Shown one piece after another: positions 52,747 to 61,729 of a DNA stretch of 64,000 nt (positions are counted from its first letter, which is position 1; every line of letters begins with the position of its first letter). Under the pieces are notes generated by a model. That model was not told the DNA's origin. It saw only the letters and a list, made by a program, of their open reading frames with translations, and searched no databases. The stretch comes from Chryseobacterium sp. G0186 (GTDB taxonomy: Bacteria > Bacteroidota > Bacteroidia > Flavobacteriales > Weeksellaceae), in the NCBI RefSeq assembly GCF_003815675.1, contig NZ_CP033918.1, positions 2,728,001 through 2,792,000 of the forward strand. The letters are read 5' to 3'. A program made the translations under genes and the position numbers.

Positions 52747-53598
52747 ATGCATTACGATAAAAAATTACTTCAAATATTAACCTTATTTTTTAGTGTTTTA
52801 TTTTTTTCTCAATTACATAAAAAAGATACTTTGCGTGGTGAGTTTATCTATTCATTAAAAGCTAAATTGAATACATTAACTCCTGATTATAAACATGAAG
52901 AATTTTTTTCATTACAGATAGGTGATAAACATGCTTTTTTTGCGAGTATTCAATCACTAAAAAGAGATTCAGTATTTCAAGCACTTCCAATAAAAACCTT
53001 AGAAAATGGAGCAAAACTGTTAAGCTCTAAAGGAGTATCCGTTCCAAAAACAAAATTTTCCTTTACGATAATACAATCAAATGAAAATATACAGTATTTT
53101 AACTTAGTTGGAATGTCAATACTCACCTACAAAGAACCGCTCATTAAAAACTGGAAATTGAGTAATGATACCAAAATGATAAACACAATTAATTGTAAAA
53201 AAGCTGAAATTACCTTTAAGGGAAGAAATTGGATAGCCTGGTATTCTCCTGAAATTCCTTTACCCTATGGGCCATATAAATTCAGTGGGTTACCCGGATT
53301 GATCATTAAAATAACAGATGATAAAAAAGAGTATGATTTTGAGCTTGTGAAATCCGTATCAAACTCAGCATTGAAAGGTCGATTAATTAATATAAACGAA
53401 AATCGATATAATAATGCTTTTGAAACAACTCGACCAAAATTTGAAAAAGCGTTAAAAGATGCTAATTCCAATTTAATTGGTGTACTTCAAAGTTCTGAAA
53501 CTACCATTATACAAGGCAAAGAAATGATAAGGCAAAGACAAAAAGAAAGAGAAGAAAATAAAAAATACGAAAACCCAATAGAATTAAAAGAAGATTAG
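52747..53598 (+). CDS. GLPGLI family protein
   Basis: 283 residues. An N-terminal hydrophobic segment looks like a signal anchor or signal peptide (ILTLFFSVLFFSQ). The family signature FSGLPGLIIKITDDKKEYDF is at about 178-197, preceded by WIAWYSPEIPLPYGPYKF, the usual pattern. A charged Lys/Glu tail follows. GLPGLI proteins are periplasmic, of unknown function, often encoded beside TonB-dependent receptors or short GG peptides; both are neighbours here. Confidence 0.9.
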   Translation: MHYDKKLLQILTLFFSVLFFSQLHKKDTLRGEFIYSLKAKLNTLTPDYKHEEFFSLQIGDKHAFFASIQSLKRDSVFQALPIKTLENGAKLLSSKGVSVPKTKFSFTIIQSNENIQYFNLVGMSILTYKEPLIKNWKLSNDTKMINTINCKKAEITFKGRNWIAWYSPEIPLPYGPYKFSGLPGLIIKITDDKKEYDFELVKSVSNSALKGRLININENRYNNAFETTRPKFEKALKDANSNLIGVLQSSETTIIQGKEMIRQRQKEREENKKYENPIELKED

Positions 53599-53611
53599 AT
53601 AATAAATAAAA

Positions 53612-53651
53612 AATGGTGATATAAAAAGCTTTTTTTGTTTTATCATTTTAT
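53612..53651 (+). terminator. Possible terminator after the GLPGLI gene
   Basis: An AT-only imperfect hairpin (TGATATAAAAAGC with GCTTTTTTTGTTTTATCA), T-rich. Weak support. Confidence 0.4.
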
Positions 53652-53729
53652 TAATTATTTCTGTTAAAAAATATATAAATCGTATTTTTATTTTAATACG
53701 ACCTTAAAATATAGGTAATACTACCCCGC

Positions 53730-53737
53730 TAAATTTG
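53730..53737 (+). promoter_or_regulatory. -7 promoter box for SusC-2
   Basis: TAAATTTG, perfect TAnnTTTG, 12 bases before ATG 53750. The TTG within it is in frame with the gene but is promoter. Confidence 0.6.
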
Positions 53738-53749
53738 CTTTCAAAAAAA

Positions 53750-56700
53750 ATGAAGAAAGCTTTAGCTACATTTGCAGTTTTTTTACTTCCCTTATATATT
53801 ACTGCTCAGGAAATTACCATTTCCGGAAATGTAAAATCCGAAAACGGAACTACTGTATCCGGTGTAAATATTACCGATAAAAATACAGGAAAGACCTCCA
53901 CAACTGATGAAAATGGGAATTTTACCATTTCAGCGAATCCCAAGGATATTTTAGAATTCCTTTCACCTGATTTTTCTGTTTACACCGTAGAAGTTTCCTC
54001 AAAAAAAGAGTATTCTGTTGTTTTAAGAAAAACGAATGAAAAACAGATTGAAGGGGTTGTTATTACCGCATTGGGGATTGCCAAAAAGAAAGAAAAGATT
54101 GGATATTCTACTCAGGAGGTAGGAACCAAACAGTTTGAAACCATTACTACACCAAGTATAGGAAATTTATTCTCCGGACAGGTTGCGGGTCTGAATGTTT
54201 CCAATCCAACGGGAATGCAGCAGGCTCCTCAGTTTACATTGAGAGGAAACTCCAATCTGGTTTTTGTAATTGATGGCGTGATTGTAGAAAAGGAAGTTTT
54301 TCAGAATTTAGATCCCAACAATATAGAGAACATCAACGTACTGAAAGGAGCTACGGCTTCTGCTCTTTATGGTTCAAGAGGCCGATATGGAGCCATTTTA
54401 ATTACTACAAAAAGTGCTAAGAAGAAAGGTTTTTCTGTAGAGTTTTCTCAAAACACCATGATCACCGGAGGTTTTACCAACCTTCCAAAAACCCAGACTG
54501 AATATGGTAACGGTTCTCACGGGAAGTATGAGTTTTGGGACGGAGCGGATGGTGGAGTGAATGACGGAGATATGATCTGGGGACCAAAATTTACTCCGGG
54601 ACTAAAGATTGCTCAATGGAACAGCCCCATCAGGGATAAAACAACGGGACAGGTTATTCCTTGGTACGGAGCTGTAACGGGTACCCAGTATAATGATAAG
54701 TCCAGATATGAAAGGGTTCCGATTGACTGGAAATTTCATGATAATTTAAATACCTTTTTAAAGCCTGCAGTAATCAATAACAACAATTTTGCGATCAGCT
54801 ACAGAAATAATAAGGACATCTACAGACTTTCCGGGAACTTCATGAATTATGATGATAGAATTCCCAATTCTTTTCTGCAGAAGTACGGGATCAATTTCTC
54901 CTCTGAAAATCATCTGGGAGAGAAGTTCATCATTGATACTAAATTCAATTTCAACCAGGCTTTTACTCCCAATGTTCCAAACTACGCCTATAATCCAAGC
55001 GGACATATGTATACCATCCTGATCTGGATGGGTGGTGATGTAGATGGAAATGCTTTAAGAAATCACATGTGGGTTCCGGGAAAAGAAGGAATATCACAAG
55101 CCAACTGGAACTATGCCTGGTACAACAACCCTTGGTTTGGTGCTGAGTATTATAAAAATCAAAACCGAACTAATATCATCAATGCTCAGGCAGGATTAGA
55201 ATATAAGGCGACAAAAGATTTTTCAATCAAAGGAAAGGCATCCATTGTGGAAAACCACAGCAAAACAGAAACATTCAGTCCTTATTCTTATTTCAACTAC
55301 AGCGCCCCAAGAACCGGAGGATATATCCTGAAAGATCTGAAAACCTGGAACCTCAACTATGATGTACTGGCCACCTACAAGAAAAAAATATCTGAAAATT
55401 TTGATTTTACAATCAATGCAGGAGGTTCAACATTTTACTATAAAAATAATAACAATGAAACTTACACCGATGGTTTAAAAGTTCCTGAGATATACACCTT
55501 AGAAAACTCCATCGGAGCTATCAAGAAATACACTTATCTAAAGGAAAAACTGATTTATAGTGCTTATTCTACTATTGATATCGGATTATACAATGCTTTC
55601 TTCATCAATGTTTCCGGACGTAATGACTGGTCTTCTACCCTACCTAAAGCCAACAGATCTTATTTCTATCCATCTGCCTCAATCAGTGCGGTTATCTCCA
55701 ATCTGGTAAAGTTGCCTGAGTCCATCAATATGCTAAAGGTTTCAGCTTCATGGGCAAAAGTAGCCTATGACTTCCAGCCTTATTCGATTAGAAATTATTA
55801 TTCAAATAACAAAGGAATTGCTTTTGATGGCAACCCAACTTATTTATATCCTACCATCTTAAATGTAGAAAATTCCTTAAAACCTGAACAGACCAAGTCT
55901 TATGAACTGGGGCTAAGTGCCGGTTTCCTCAATAACAGAATTACTTTAGATGCAACTTATTTCAGAACCCTGGATTATAATAATATCCTGGAATTCCCAA
56001 GTGCTGAATCGTCAGGCTTTGTTTCTCAGTATGTAAACGGTAATGAATACACCACAAAAGGATTTGAAATTTCCCTAGGATTGGTTCCTGTAAAAACATC
56101 TGATTTTACCTGGAAAACCTTAATTAACTGGAGTACTTATGAACAGAAGCTGACCTCTATTTATGATAATATGCCTAACTATAAAAATATTAAGCTAGGG
56201 GAAAGAATGGACAGTTATTATGATTATACCTGGCAAAAGTCTCCAGATGGAAAAGTAATTCTGGATGCTAAATCAGGAATGCCTACCAGAGCTAATGCAC
56301 CAAGCAATCTGGGACACTTTAACCCGGACTGGACTTTTGGTTTCAATAACTCTTTCAAGTATAAGAAATTATCCCTAAACATCGGAATAGATGGAAGTAT
56401 AGGCGGTATTATGAGATCTCAGGTGGTAGAAAAAATGTGGTGGGGAGGAAAACATCCGAACTCCACAGCCTACAGAGATCTTGAATATGCCAATCCGGGA
56501 ACTTATTACTTCGTACCGAATGGGGTAAATTACAATCCTGCTACAGGACTTTATACTCAACATACCACAGCCATAAGCTTTCAGGACTGGGCACAGAACT
56601 ATCCTTACCAGGCAAGGGTAACCCAGGATGAGAGTGAAGAGTTTGCGAATGTTTTCGACAGAACTTTCATTAAGTTGAGATCAGTTGTGTTAGAATATGA

Positions 56701-56908
56701 TTTCTCTTCTTTACTGAATCCAAGAGGAATGATCAAAGGATTCACAGCCAACATTTCTGCTTACAACCTGGCAATGTGGAAAAAATCGAAGAACCTTTAT
56801 TCTGATCCGGACTTCCAGATCAGATCAGGAAGAACAGAGGATGTTACAAATGACATTCAGGATCCGTCAAGCAGATGGTTTGGAATCGGATTTAATCTTA
56901 AGTTTTAA
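53750..56908 (+). CDS. SusC/RagA family TonB-dependent outer membrane transporter
   Basis: 1052 residues from ATG 53750. Signal peptide to about 21 (YITAQ), carboxypeptidase-regulatory-like domain (ITISGNVKSENGTTVSGVNI ... TDENGNFTIS), then a TonB-box-like region and plug (VVITALGIAKKKEKIGY, LFSGQVAGLNV, FTLRGNSNLVFVIDGV, INVLKGATASALYGSRGRYG), then the barrel with the C-terminal SSRWFGIGFNLKF. Standard length, unlike SusC-1. First of the SusC-SusD-phospholipase operon. Confidence 0.95.
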   Translation: MKKALATFAVFLLPLYITAQEITISGNVKSENGTTVSGVNITDKNTGKTSTTDENGNFTISANPKDILEFLSPDFSVYTVEVSSKKEYSVVLRKTNEKQIEGVVITALGIAKKKEKIGYSTQEVGTKQFETITTPSIGNLFSGQVAGLNVSNPTGMQQAPQFTLRGNSNLVFVIDGVIVEKEVFQNLDPNNIENINVLKGATASALYGSRGRYGAILITTKSAKKKGFSVEFSQNTMITGGFTNLPKTQTEYGNGSHGKYEFWDGADGGVNDGDMIWGPKFTPGLKIAQWNSPIRDKTTGQVIPWYGAVTGTQYNDKSRYERVPIDWKFHDNLNTFLKPAVINNNNFAISYRNNKDIYRLSGNFMNYDDRIPNSFLQKYGINFSSENHLGEKFIIDTKFNFNQAFTPNVPNYAYNPSGHMYTILIWMGGDVDGNALRNHMWVPGKEGISQANWNYAWYNNPWFGAEYYKNQNRTNIINAQAGLEYKATKDFSIKGKASIVENHSKTETFSPYSYFNYSAPRTGGYILKDLKTWNLNYDVLATYKKKISENFDFTINAGGSTFYYKNNNNETYTDGLKVPEIYTLENSIGAIKKYTYLKEKLIYSAYSTIDIGLYNAFFINVSGRNDWSSTLPKANRSYFYPSASISAVISNLVKLPESINMLKVSASWAKVAYDFQPYSIRNYYSNNKGIAFDGNPTYLYPTILNVENSLKPEQTKSYELGLSAGFLNNRITLDATYFRTLDYNNILEFPSAESSGFVSQYVNGNEYTTKGFEISLGLVPVKTSDFTWKTLINWSTYEQKLTSIYDNMPNYKNIKLGERMDSYYDYTWQKSPDGKVILDAKSGMPTRANAPSNLGHFNPDWTFGFNNSFKYKKLSLNIGIDGSIGGIMRSQVVEKMWWGGKHPNSTAYRDLEYANPGTYYFVPNGVNYNPATGLYTQHTTAISFQDWAQNYPYQARVTQDESEEFANVFDRTFIKLRSVVLEYDFSSLLNPRGMIKGFTANISAYNLAMWKKSKNLYSDPDFQIRSGRTEDVTNDIQDPSSRWFGIGFNLKF

Positions 56909-56927
56909 TTAAAAGTACGTCAATACA

Positions 56928-58433
56928 ATGAAAAATAATATAAAGGCTAAAACAGCAAAGTGGATCAGTATAAAAACGATGCTTATTGCAGGAGTTTTCG
57001 CATTAACTTCATGCGAATCCAGTCTGGATACCATCAATGAAAACCCTAATGATCAAGCCAGTATCGATCCGAAATATCTGCTTACCTATGTTTCCAAGGA
57101 TGCTTTCCAGGTGAATGGCGACAATATGTATGCTTCAAGAATGATGATCGGTACAGATGGTGAAAATACATATCAGTACATGAAGTGGAATGATGCTTCT
57201 TTTGAGGTATATAACAAAGGGCTATTGAATACGGTAAAAATGATGCAGGAAGCTGAAAAGACCAACAATAAAAATTATATTGCTATTGGTAAATTTTTCA
57301 GGGCTTATTACTTCTTTAATACCAGTTTAAAGGTGGGGAGCGCTCCTTATTCTGAAGCTGTAAAAGGAGAATCCGGAATTACACAACCTAAATATGACAA
57401 TCAGGACGTTATCATGTCCGGAATTTTATCAGAATTAAAAGACGCTAATGATCTGATCAATACCAATGATAAAATTGAAGGTGATATTGTTTTCAAAGGT
57501 GATGCTTTAAAATGGAAAAAGCTGATCAACTCATTTCGTTTGAAAATTCTGATGACCTTATCTAAAAAAACAACGGTTGGAAGTTACAATATCGCGACAG
57601 AATTTGCATCTATTGCAGGAAGCCAGCCATTAATGGCATCTGTTTCAGACAATGGTGAACTTAAATTTGCGGATGCGGCAGACAGTAGATATAGTATGTT
57701 CAACAACAGCGGATATGGATCCAGTTTATACATGGCCGATTATTTCATTAATCTGTTTAAAGACAGACATGATCCCCGATTATTTACTTTCGCTTCCCAA
57801 ACCACCGGAGCCAAAGAAGCAGGGAAAGCCATTACAGATTTCACAGGATATAACGGAGGAAATCCTACGTCGCCTTATTCAGATAATGCTGCGTTAATCA
57901 CTGCAAAAAATATCTCTAAAGTAAATGATCGTTTTTATAAAGATCCTACGAATGAACCTTCTTCTGTACTAAGTTATTCTGAGCTAGAATTTATTTTGGC
58001 AGAAGCAGCTGCCAGAGGCTGGATTTCAGGATCAGCAAAACCTCATTATGACAATGCTATTAAGGCAAGCTTTACTTTTTACCAGACTTATGTGAAAAAT
58101 CCGGGACAATATTTCACAGGTTTTGATGTGAATCAGTATCTAACAACTCCTTTGGTGGTCTATGATGATTCTGCTCCATTACAAACCCAGGTAGAAAAAA
58201 TCATCACTCAGAAATACATGACCATGTTCCATCAGTCACAATGGACTTCCTATTACGATTATTTAAGAACAGGATATCCTAACTATCCTTTAAAGGCAGG
58301 AGTTCCGGCACCATTCAGATTCAGATATCCCCAATCTGAATACAGCTACAACAGCACTAATCTGAAAGTAGCTCTTGCAGCTCAGTATGGAGGAAATGAC
58401 AATATCAACTCTAAACCTTGGTGGCTGCAGTAA
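56928..58433 (+). CDS. SusD-like outer membrane lipoprotein (SusD-like_2 type)
   Basis: 501 residues. Lipobox LTSC at about residue 29. N-terminal ESSLDTINENPNDQASIDPKYLLTYV is typical of the SusD-like_2 group (shown: DTINENPNDQAS). Helical repeats follow, and the conserved LSYSELEFILAEAAARGW. It caps SusC-2 20 bases upstream. The substrate is likely linked to the phospholipase C downstream. Confidence 0.92.
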   Translation: MKNNIKAKTAKWISIKTMLIAGVFALTSCESSLDTINENPNDQASIDPKYLLTYVSKDAFQVNGDNMYASRMMIGTDGENTYQYMKWNDASFEVYNKGLLNTVKMMQEAEKTNNKNYIAIGKFFRAYYFFNTSLKVGSAPYSEAVKGESGITQPKYDNQDVIMSGILSELKDANDLINTNDKIEGDIVFKGDALKWKKLINSFRLKILMTLSKKTTVGSYNIATEFASIAGSQPLMASVSDNGELKFADAADSRYSMFNNSGYGSSLYMADYFINLFKDRHDPRLFTFASQTTGAKEAGKAITDFTGYNGGNPTSPYSDNAALITAKNISKVNDRFYKDPTNEPSSVLSYSELEFILAEAAARGWISGSAKPHYDNAIKASFTFYQTYVKNPGQYFTGFDVNQYLTTPLVVYDDSAPLQTQVEKIITQKYMTMFHQSQWTSYYDYLRTGYPNYPLKAGVPAPFRFRYPQSEYSYNSTNLKVALAAQYGGNDNINSKPWWLQ

Positions 58434-58458
58434 AAATCTTATTTATTTTATACCAATC

Positions 58459-58499
58459 AAAGAAATCGCAGGAAAATCCTATTAACTTGCGGTTTCTTT
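58459..58499 (+). terminator. Hairpin between SusD-2 and the phospholipase C gene
   Basis: A 12-bp stem AAAGAAATCGCA with TGCGGTTTCTTT (one wobble) followed by CTTATT. It may act as a partial terminator that lowers phospholipase expression relative to SusCD. Confidence 0.65.
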
Positions 58500-58515
58500 C
58501 TTATTACGACTGAAC

Positions 58516-60864
58516 ATGGACAGAAGAGAATTTTTAGAAAAATCAAGTATTTTATTAGCCGGATTAGGAACTTCAGGAGTTCTTCATCCCGCAATATTAA
58601 AGGCATTAGCCATTGAACCGGCAGCCCAGTCTACTTTTTATGATGCAGAACACGTAGTTATTCTGATGCAGGAAAACCGTTCGTTCGATCATGCTTTTGG
58701 TGCTTTAAAAGGAGTCAGAGGCTTTTTAGATCAAAGAACTTTTGTAAAGCCGGATGGTCATTCTGCATTCTTTCAAAACGACAATACCGGAAAATATGCT
58801 TCTCCAGCCCGTCTGGATCTAAGAAATACCAAGTCTACATGGATGAGTTCACTTCCTCATTCCTGGGAAAACCAACAACATGCACTGAATAAGGGTAAAT
58901 ATGATCAATGGCTTCAGGCAAAAGCTTCCGGAAACAAAGATTATAAGAATATTCCGCTTACCCTGGGCTATTACAACCGTGAAGATCTTCCTTTTTATTA
59001 TCAGCTGGCAGACGCCTTTACCATATTTGATCAGTACTTTTGCTCTTCGCTTACAGGAACTACACCCAACAGATTATTTCTTTGGTCCGGAACTTTAAGA
59101 GAACAGCAAAACGGTAAGTCTAAGGCGAATGTAGTCAATGATGACATTGATTATGATAAAGCCAGACAGGCCAAATGGAAAAGCTTCCCTGAGATTTTGG
59201 AGGAACAAAATGTATCATGGCGTATCTATCAGAATGAAATCAGTCTTCCAAAGGGAATGTCCGGAGAGGAGGAAGCATGGCTCAGTAATTTTACCGATAA
59301 TCCTATTGAATGGTTTTCAAAATATAATGTAAAATTTTCAAAGGGATATCATCAAAATATTCCCAATATTATAGCTTCATTGAAGCAGGAAATAATAAAA
59401 AATCCTGGCAGAAAAGAAAAACTGGAAGCCATTATTACAGAACTTCAGGAAGATCAGACAACATATCATCCGGATAATTATTCAAAACTTTCACAGTACG
59501 AGAAAAATCTTCATGAAAAGGCTTTTACCACGAATTCCAATGACCCCGATTACCATCATCTTGAAATTGGCAAGGATGAAAATGGAGAAAGACTGGTAGT
59601 ACCTAAAGGGGATGTACTGTTTCAGTTCCGTAAGGATGTGGAAGAAAAAAAACTTCCGTTGGTTTCCTGGCTGGTAGCTCCTGAGCATTTCTCAGATCAT
59701 CCCGGATCTCCCTGGTATGGAGCATGGTATATTTCTGAAGTTTTAAATATCCTGACCAAGGATCCTGAAACCTGGAAAAAAACTATTTTCATTATCAATT
59801 ATGATGAAAATGATGGTTATTTTGATCACGTGATCCCTTTTGCCCCCCCTTTAAATCCGAGCCAGCCAATTGATATGAACGGAAAAACCGGGGTAGAATA
59901 TGTGGACAAATCTCAGGAATATATGTCTGATCCCACATTAAAGGATTATGAAAAAGTAGAGGGAACTGTAGGCCTTGGCTACAGAGTACCTATGCTGATC
60001 GCTTCCCCATGGACTAAAGGAGGTTTCGTAAATTCTGAAGTCTCAGATCATACCTCTGTATTGCAGTTTCTGGAGAAATTCATTATGAAAAAACAGAATA
60101 AAAATGTTCATGTGGATAATATCAGCGACTGGAGAAGAGCCATTTGCGGAGATCTTACTTCCGCATTCAATGCTCCTAATATTAAGGCTCCTCAAATGGA
60201 CTATCTGGATCAAAAGGATTATGCTAAAACCATTAACGCAGCCAAAAATAAACCTGTTCCTCAACTGAAATGGTATTCTGAGAATGAACTGAATAACAAC
60301 CTGCTTTCCATTCAGGAAAGAGGACTGAAACCCTCTAACCCGCTCCCTTATGACTTCCAGGTGAATCTGGATGGAGATAAGATCAGGATGACCAACCTAA
60401 AAGAGAATGGAATTCCTCTTCATCTTTATGACAGAACCCAGTTCAGCAGTAATGATTATTATTTTTCCTATGCACTATATTCAAAACAGGAATTGTCTCA
60501 CTCCGTGATACAATCAGGAGCATATGATTATGAGGTATTCGGACCTAATGGCTTTTTCCGAAGGTTTAAAGGAAACGATTCCCCGGAAATTGAGGTTCTC
60601 CTTATTAATAACAGTTCAAGAAATCAGATTGAATTAATCCTTAAAAATGATAAGAAGAAAAATGTTAATCTGATTCTGGAAAATCTGTATGAAAAAAATA
60701 AAAAGACAATATCCGTACAGAAATCTGAGAATAGAATACTCATTGATCTGAGCAAATATAAGGGCTGGTATGATTTCAAAATTATACTAAAGGATCACTT
60801 TTGGCATTTTGCAGGAAGAATAGAAACAGGTAAAGTTTCCGTTTCAGATCCGCACTGGGCATAA
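58516..60864 (+). CDS. Phosphocholine-specific phospholipase C
   Basis: 782 residues. The N-terminus MDRREFLEKSSILLAGLG is a Tat signal (RRxFL). Phosphoesterase domain (about 45-600): EHVVILMQENRSFDHAFGAL (shown: VVILMQENRSFDHAFG), then LTGTTPNRLFLWSG, PLVSWLVAPEHFSDHPGSPW, and FIINYDENDGYFDHVIPFAPP. Two C-terminal DUF756-like beta domains follow (about 620-780). Family knowledge: it cleaves phosphatidylcholine and sphingomyelin to phosphocholine. Exported folded through Tat to the periplasm. Third gene after SusC-2 and SusD-2. Confidence 0.93.
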   Translation: MDRREFLEKSSILLAGLGTSGVLHPAILKALAIEPAAQSTFYDAEHVVILMQENRSFDHAFGALKGVRGFLDQRTFVKPDGHSAFFQNDNTGKYASPARLDLRNTKSTWMSSLPHSWENQQHALNKGKYDQWLQAKASGNKDYKNIPLTLGYYNREDLPFYYQLADAFTIFDQYFCSSLTGTTPNRLFLWSGTLREQQNGKSKANVVNDDIDYDKARQAKWKSFPEILEEQNVSWRIYQNEISLPKGMSGEEEAWLSNFTDNPIEWFSKYNVKFSKGYHQNIPNIIASLKQEIIKNPGRKEKLEAIITELQEDQTTYHPDNYSKLSQYEKNLHEKAFTTNSNDPDYHHLEIGKDENGERLVVPKGDVLFQFRKDVEEKKLPLVSWLVAPEHFSDHPGSPWYGAWYISEVLNILTKDPETWKKTIFIINYDENDGYFDHVIPFAPPLNPSQPIDMNGKTGVEYVDKSQEYMSDPTLKDYEKVEGTVGLGYRVPMLIASPWTKGGFVNSEVSDHTSVLQFLEKFIMKKQNKNVHVDNISDWRRAICGDLTSAFNAPNIKAPQMDYLDQKDYAKTINAAKNKPVPQLKWYSENELNNNLLSIQERGLKPSNPLPYDFQVNLDGDKIRMTNLKENGIPLHLYDRTQFSSNDYYFSYALYSKQELSHSVIQSGAYDYEVFGPNGFFRRFKGNDSPEIEVLLINNSSRNQIELILKNDKKKNVNLILENLYEKNKKTISVQKSENRILIDLSKYKGWYDFKIILKDHFWHFAGRIETGKVSVSDPHWA

Positions 60865-60885
60865 TATGATTGCAATACTTAAGGC

Positions 60886-60914
60886 AACCCTGTACAACAT
60901 GTACAGGGTTTTCT
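60886..60914 (+). terminator. Terminator of the SusCD-phospholipase operon
   Basis: An 11-bp perfect stem (AACCCTGTACA with TGTACAGGGTT, loop ACA) followed by TTCTATT. Confidence 0.85.
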
Positions 60915-61046
60915 ATTATCAATACTAACATAATTCATAATTATATTTCATTACAAAAGGTGAATTATCAACAATAAAAAAATTATGCTGTATTTTTTTC
61001 ATACTATGTTGAATTTTATTATATTCACTTAACTAATTACAGCATC

Positions 61047-61625
61047 ATGAAAAAATTAAATTTAACGATTGCAATGTCATTATTTGCCGTTGCATTATCC
61101 ACCAATCTAAGTGCGCAGGATAACGCTACAGACAACCATACCGTTACAATTTCTATCCCAGAAGTTGCTTTGGTAGATATTGAACCTGCAGCTACGAAAA
61201 ATATTACTCTTGGCTTTACAGCGCCAACAGAAGCAGGGAATCCTATTATTCCTGAGGCGGCCAATACTACTTTATGGCTTAATTATTCTTCCATCAAATC
61301 TGTTGCAGACCCTACCCGTAATGTAAGTGTCAGTATGAACGCGATCATTCCCGGAGTTGATCTTCACGTAACGGCTGCTGCTGCTACTGGATCCGGAGCT
61401 GGTACATTAGGATTATCCGCAGGTCTGTTGACCTTAAGTGCTGCCGGCCAGACCATTATTTCAGGGATTGGAAGTGCTTACACAGGAAATGGTGCCAATA
61501 ACGGACACAACCTCACCTATGCTCTTGCTGCAGGAAGCGGCCCTGGCGGGGTGGCAGCCTACGCAGATTTACAGGCAACAGCCTCTACATTAGCTACCGT
61601 TACCTATACAATATCAGATAATTAG
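61047..61625 (+). CDS. Exported small beta-rich protein, candidate pilus subunit
   Basis: 192 residues. Signal peptide to about residue 23 (NLSAQ). The mature part has no Cys and is Ala/Gly/Thr-rich: VTISIPEVALVDIEPAATKN, ITLGFTAPTEAG, NTTLWLNYSSI, VSVSMNAIIPG, and a C-terminal alternation LATVTYTISDN. This resembles fimbrial or spore-coat-U-type subunits, which have a similar final strand, but I cannot assign a family. First gene of a three-gene set with a chaperone candidate and an usher-like protein. Confidence 0.6.
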   Translation: MKKLNLTIAMSLFAVALSTNLSAQDNATDNHTVTISIPEVALVDIEPAATKNITLGFTAPTEAGNPIIPEAANTTLWLNYSSIKSVADPTRNVSVSMNAIIPGVDLHVTAAAATGSGAGTLGLSAGLLTLSAAGQTIISGIGSAYTGNGANNGHNLTYALAAGSGPGGVAAYADLQATASTLATVTYTISDN

Positions 61626-61662
61626 AATTTAGATACAATTCTTTTTTTGCATTCAAACACAA

Positions 61663-61700
61663 GAAGAAGCTGATATTCAGTTTCTTCCTGGTTTTGTATT
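61663..61700 (+). promoter_or_regulatory. Intergenic hairpin after the candidate subunit gene
   Basis: GAAGAA-G-CTGA pairs with TCAG-T-TTCTTC (loop TAT), followed by CTGGTTTTGT. It could be a partial terminator or RNA-stabilising hairpin, making more subunit than chaperone. Confidence 0.6.
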
Positions 61701-61729
61701 ATTCATGATTAAACCTCAAACTTTATATA

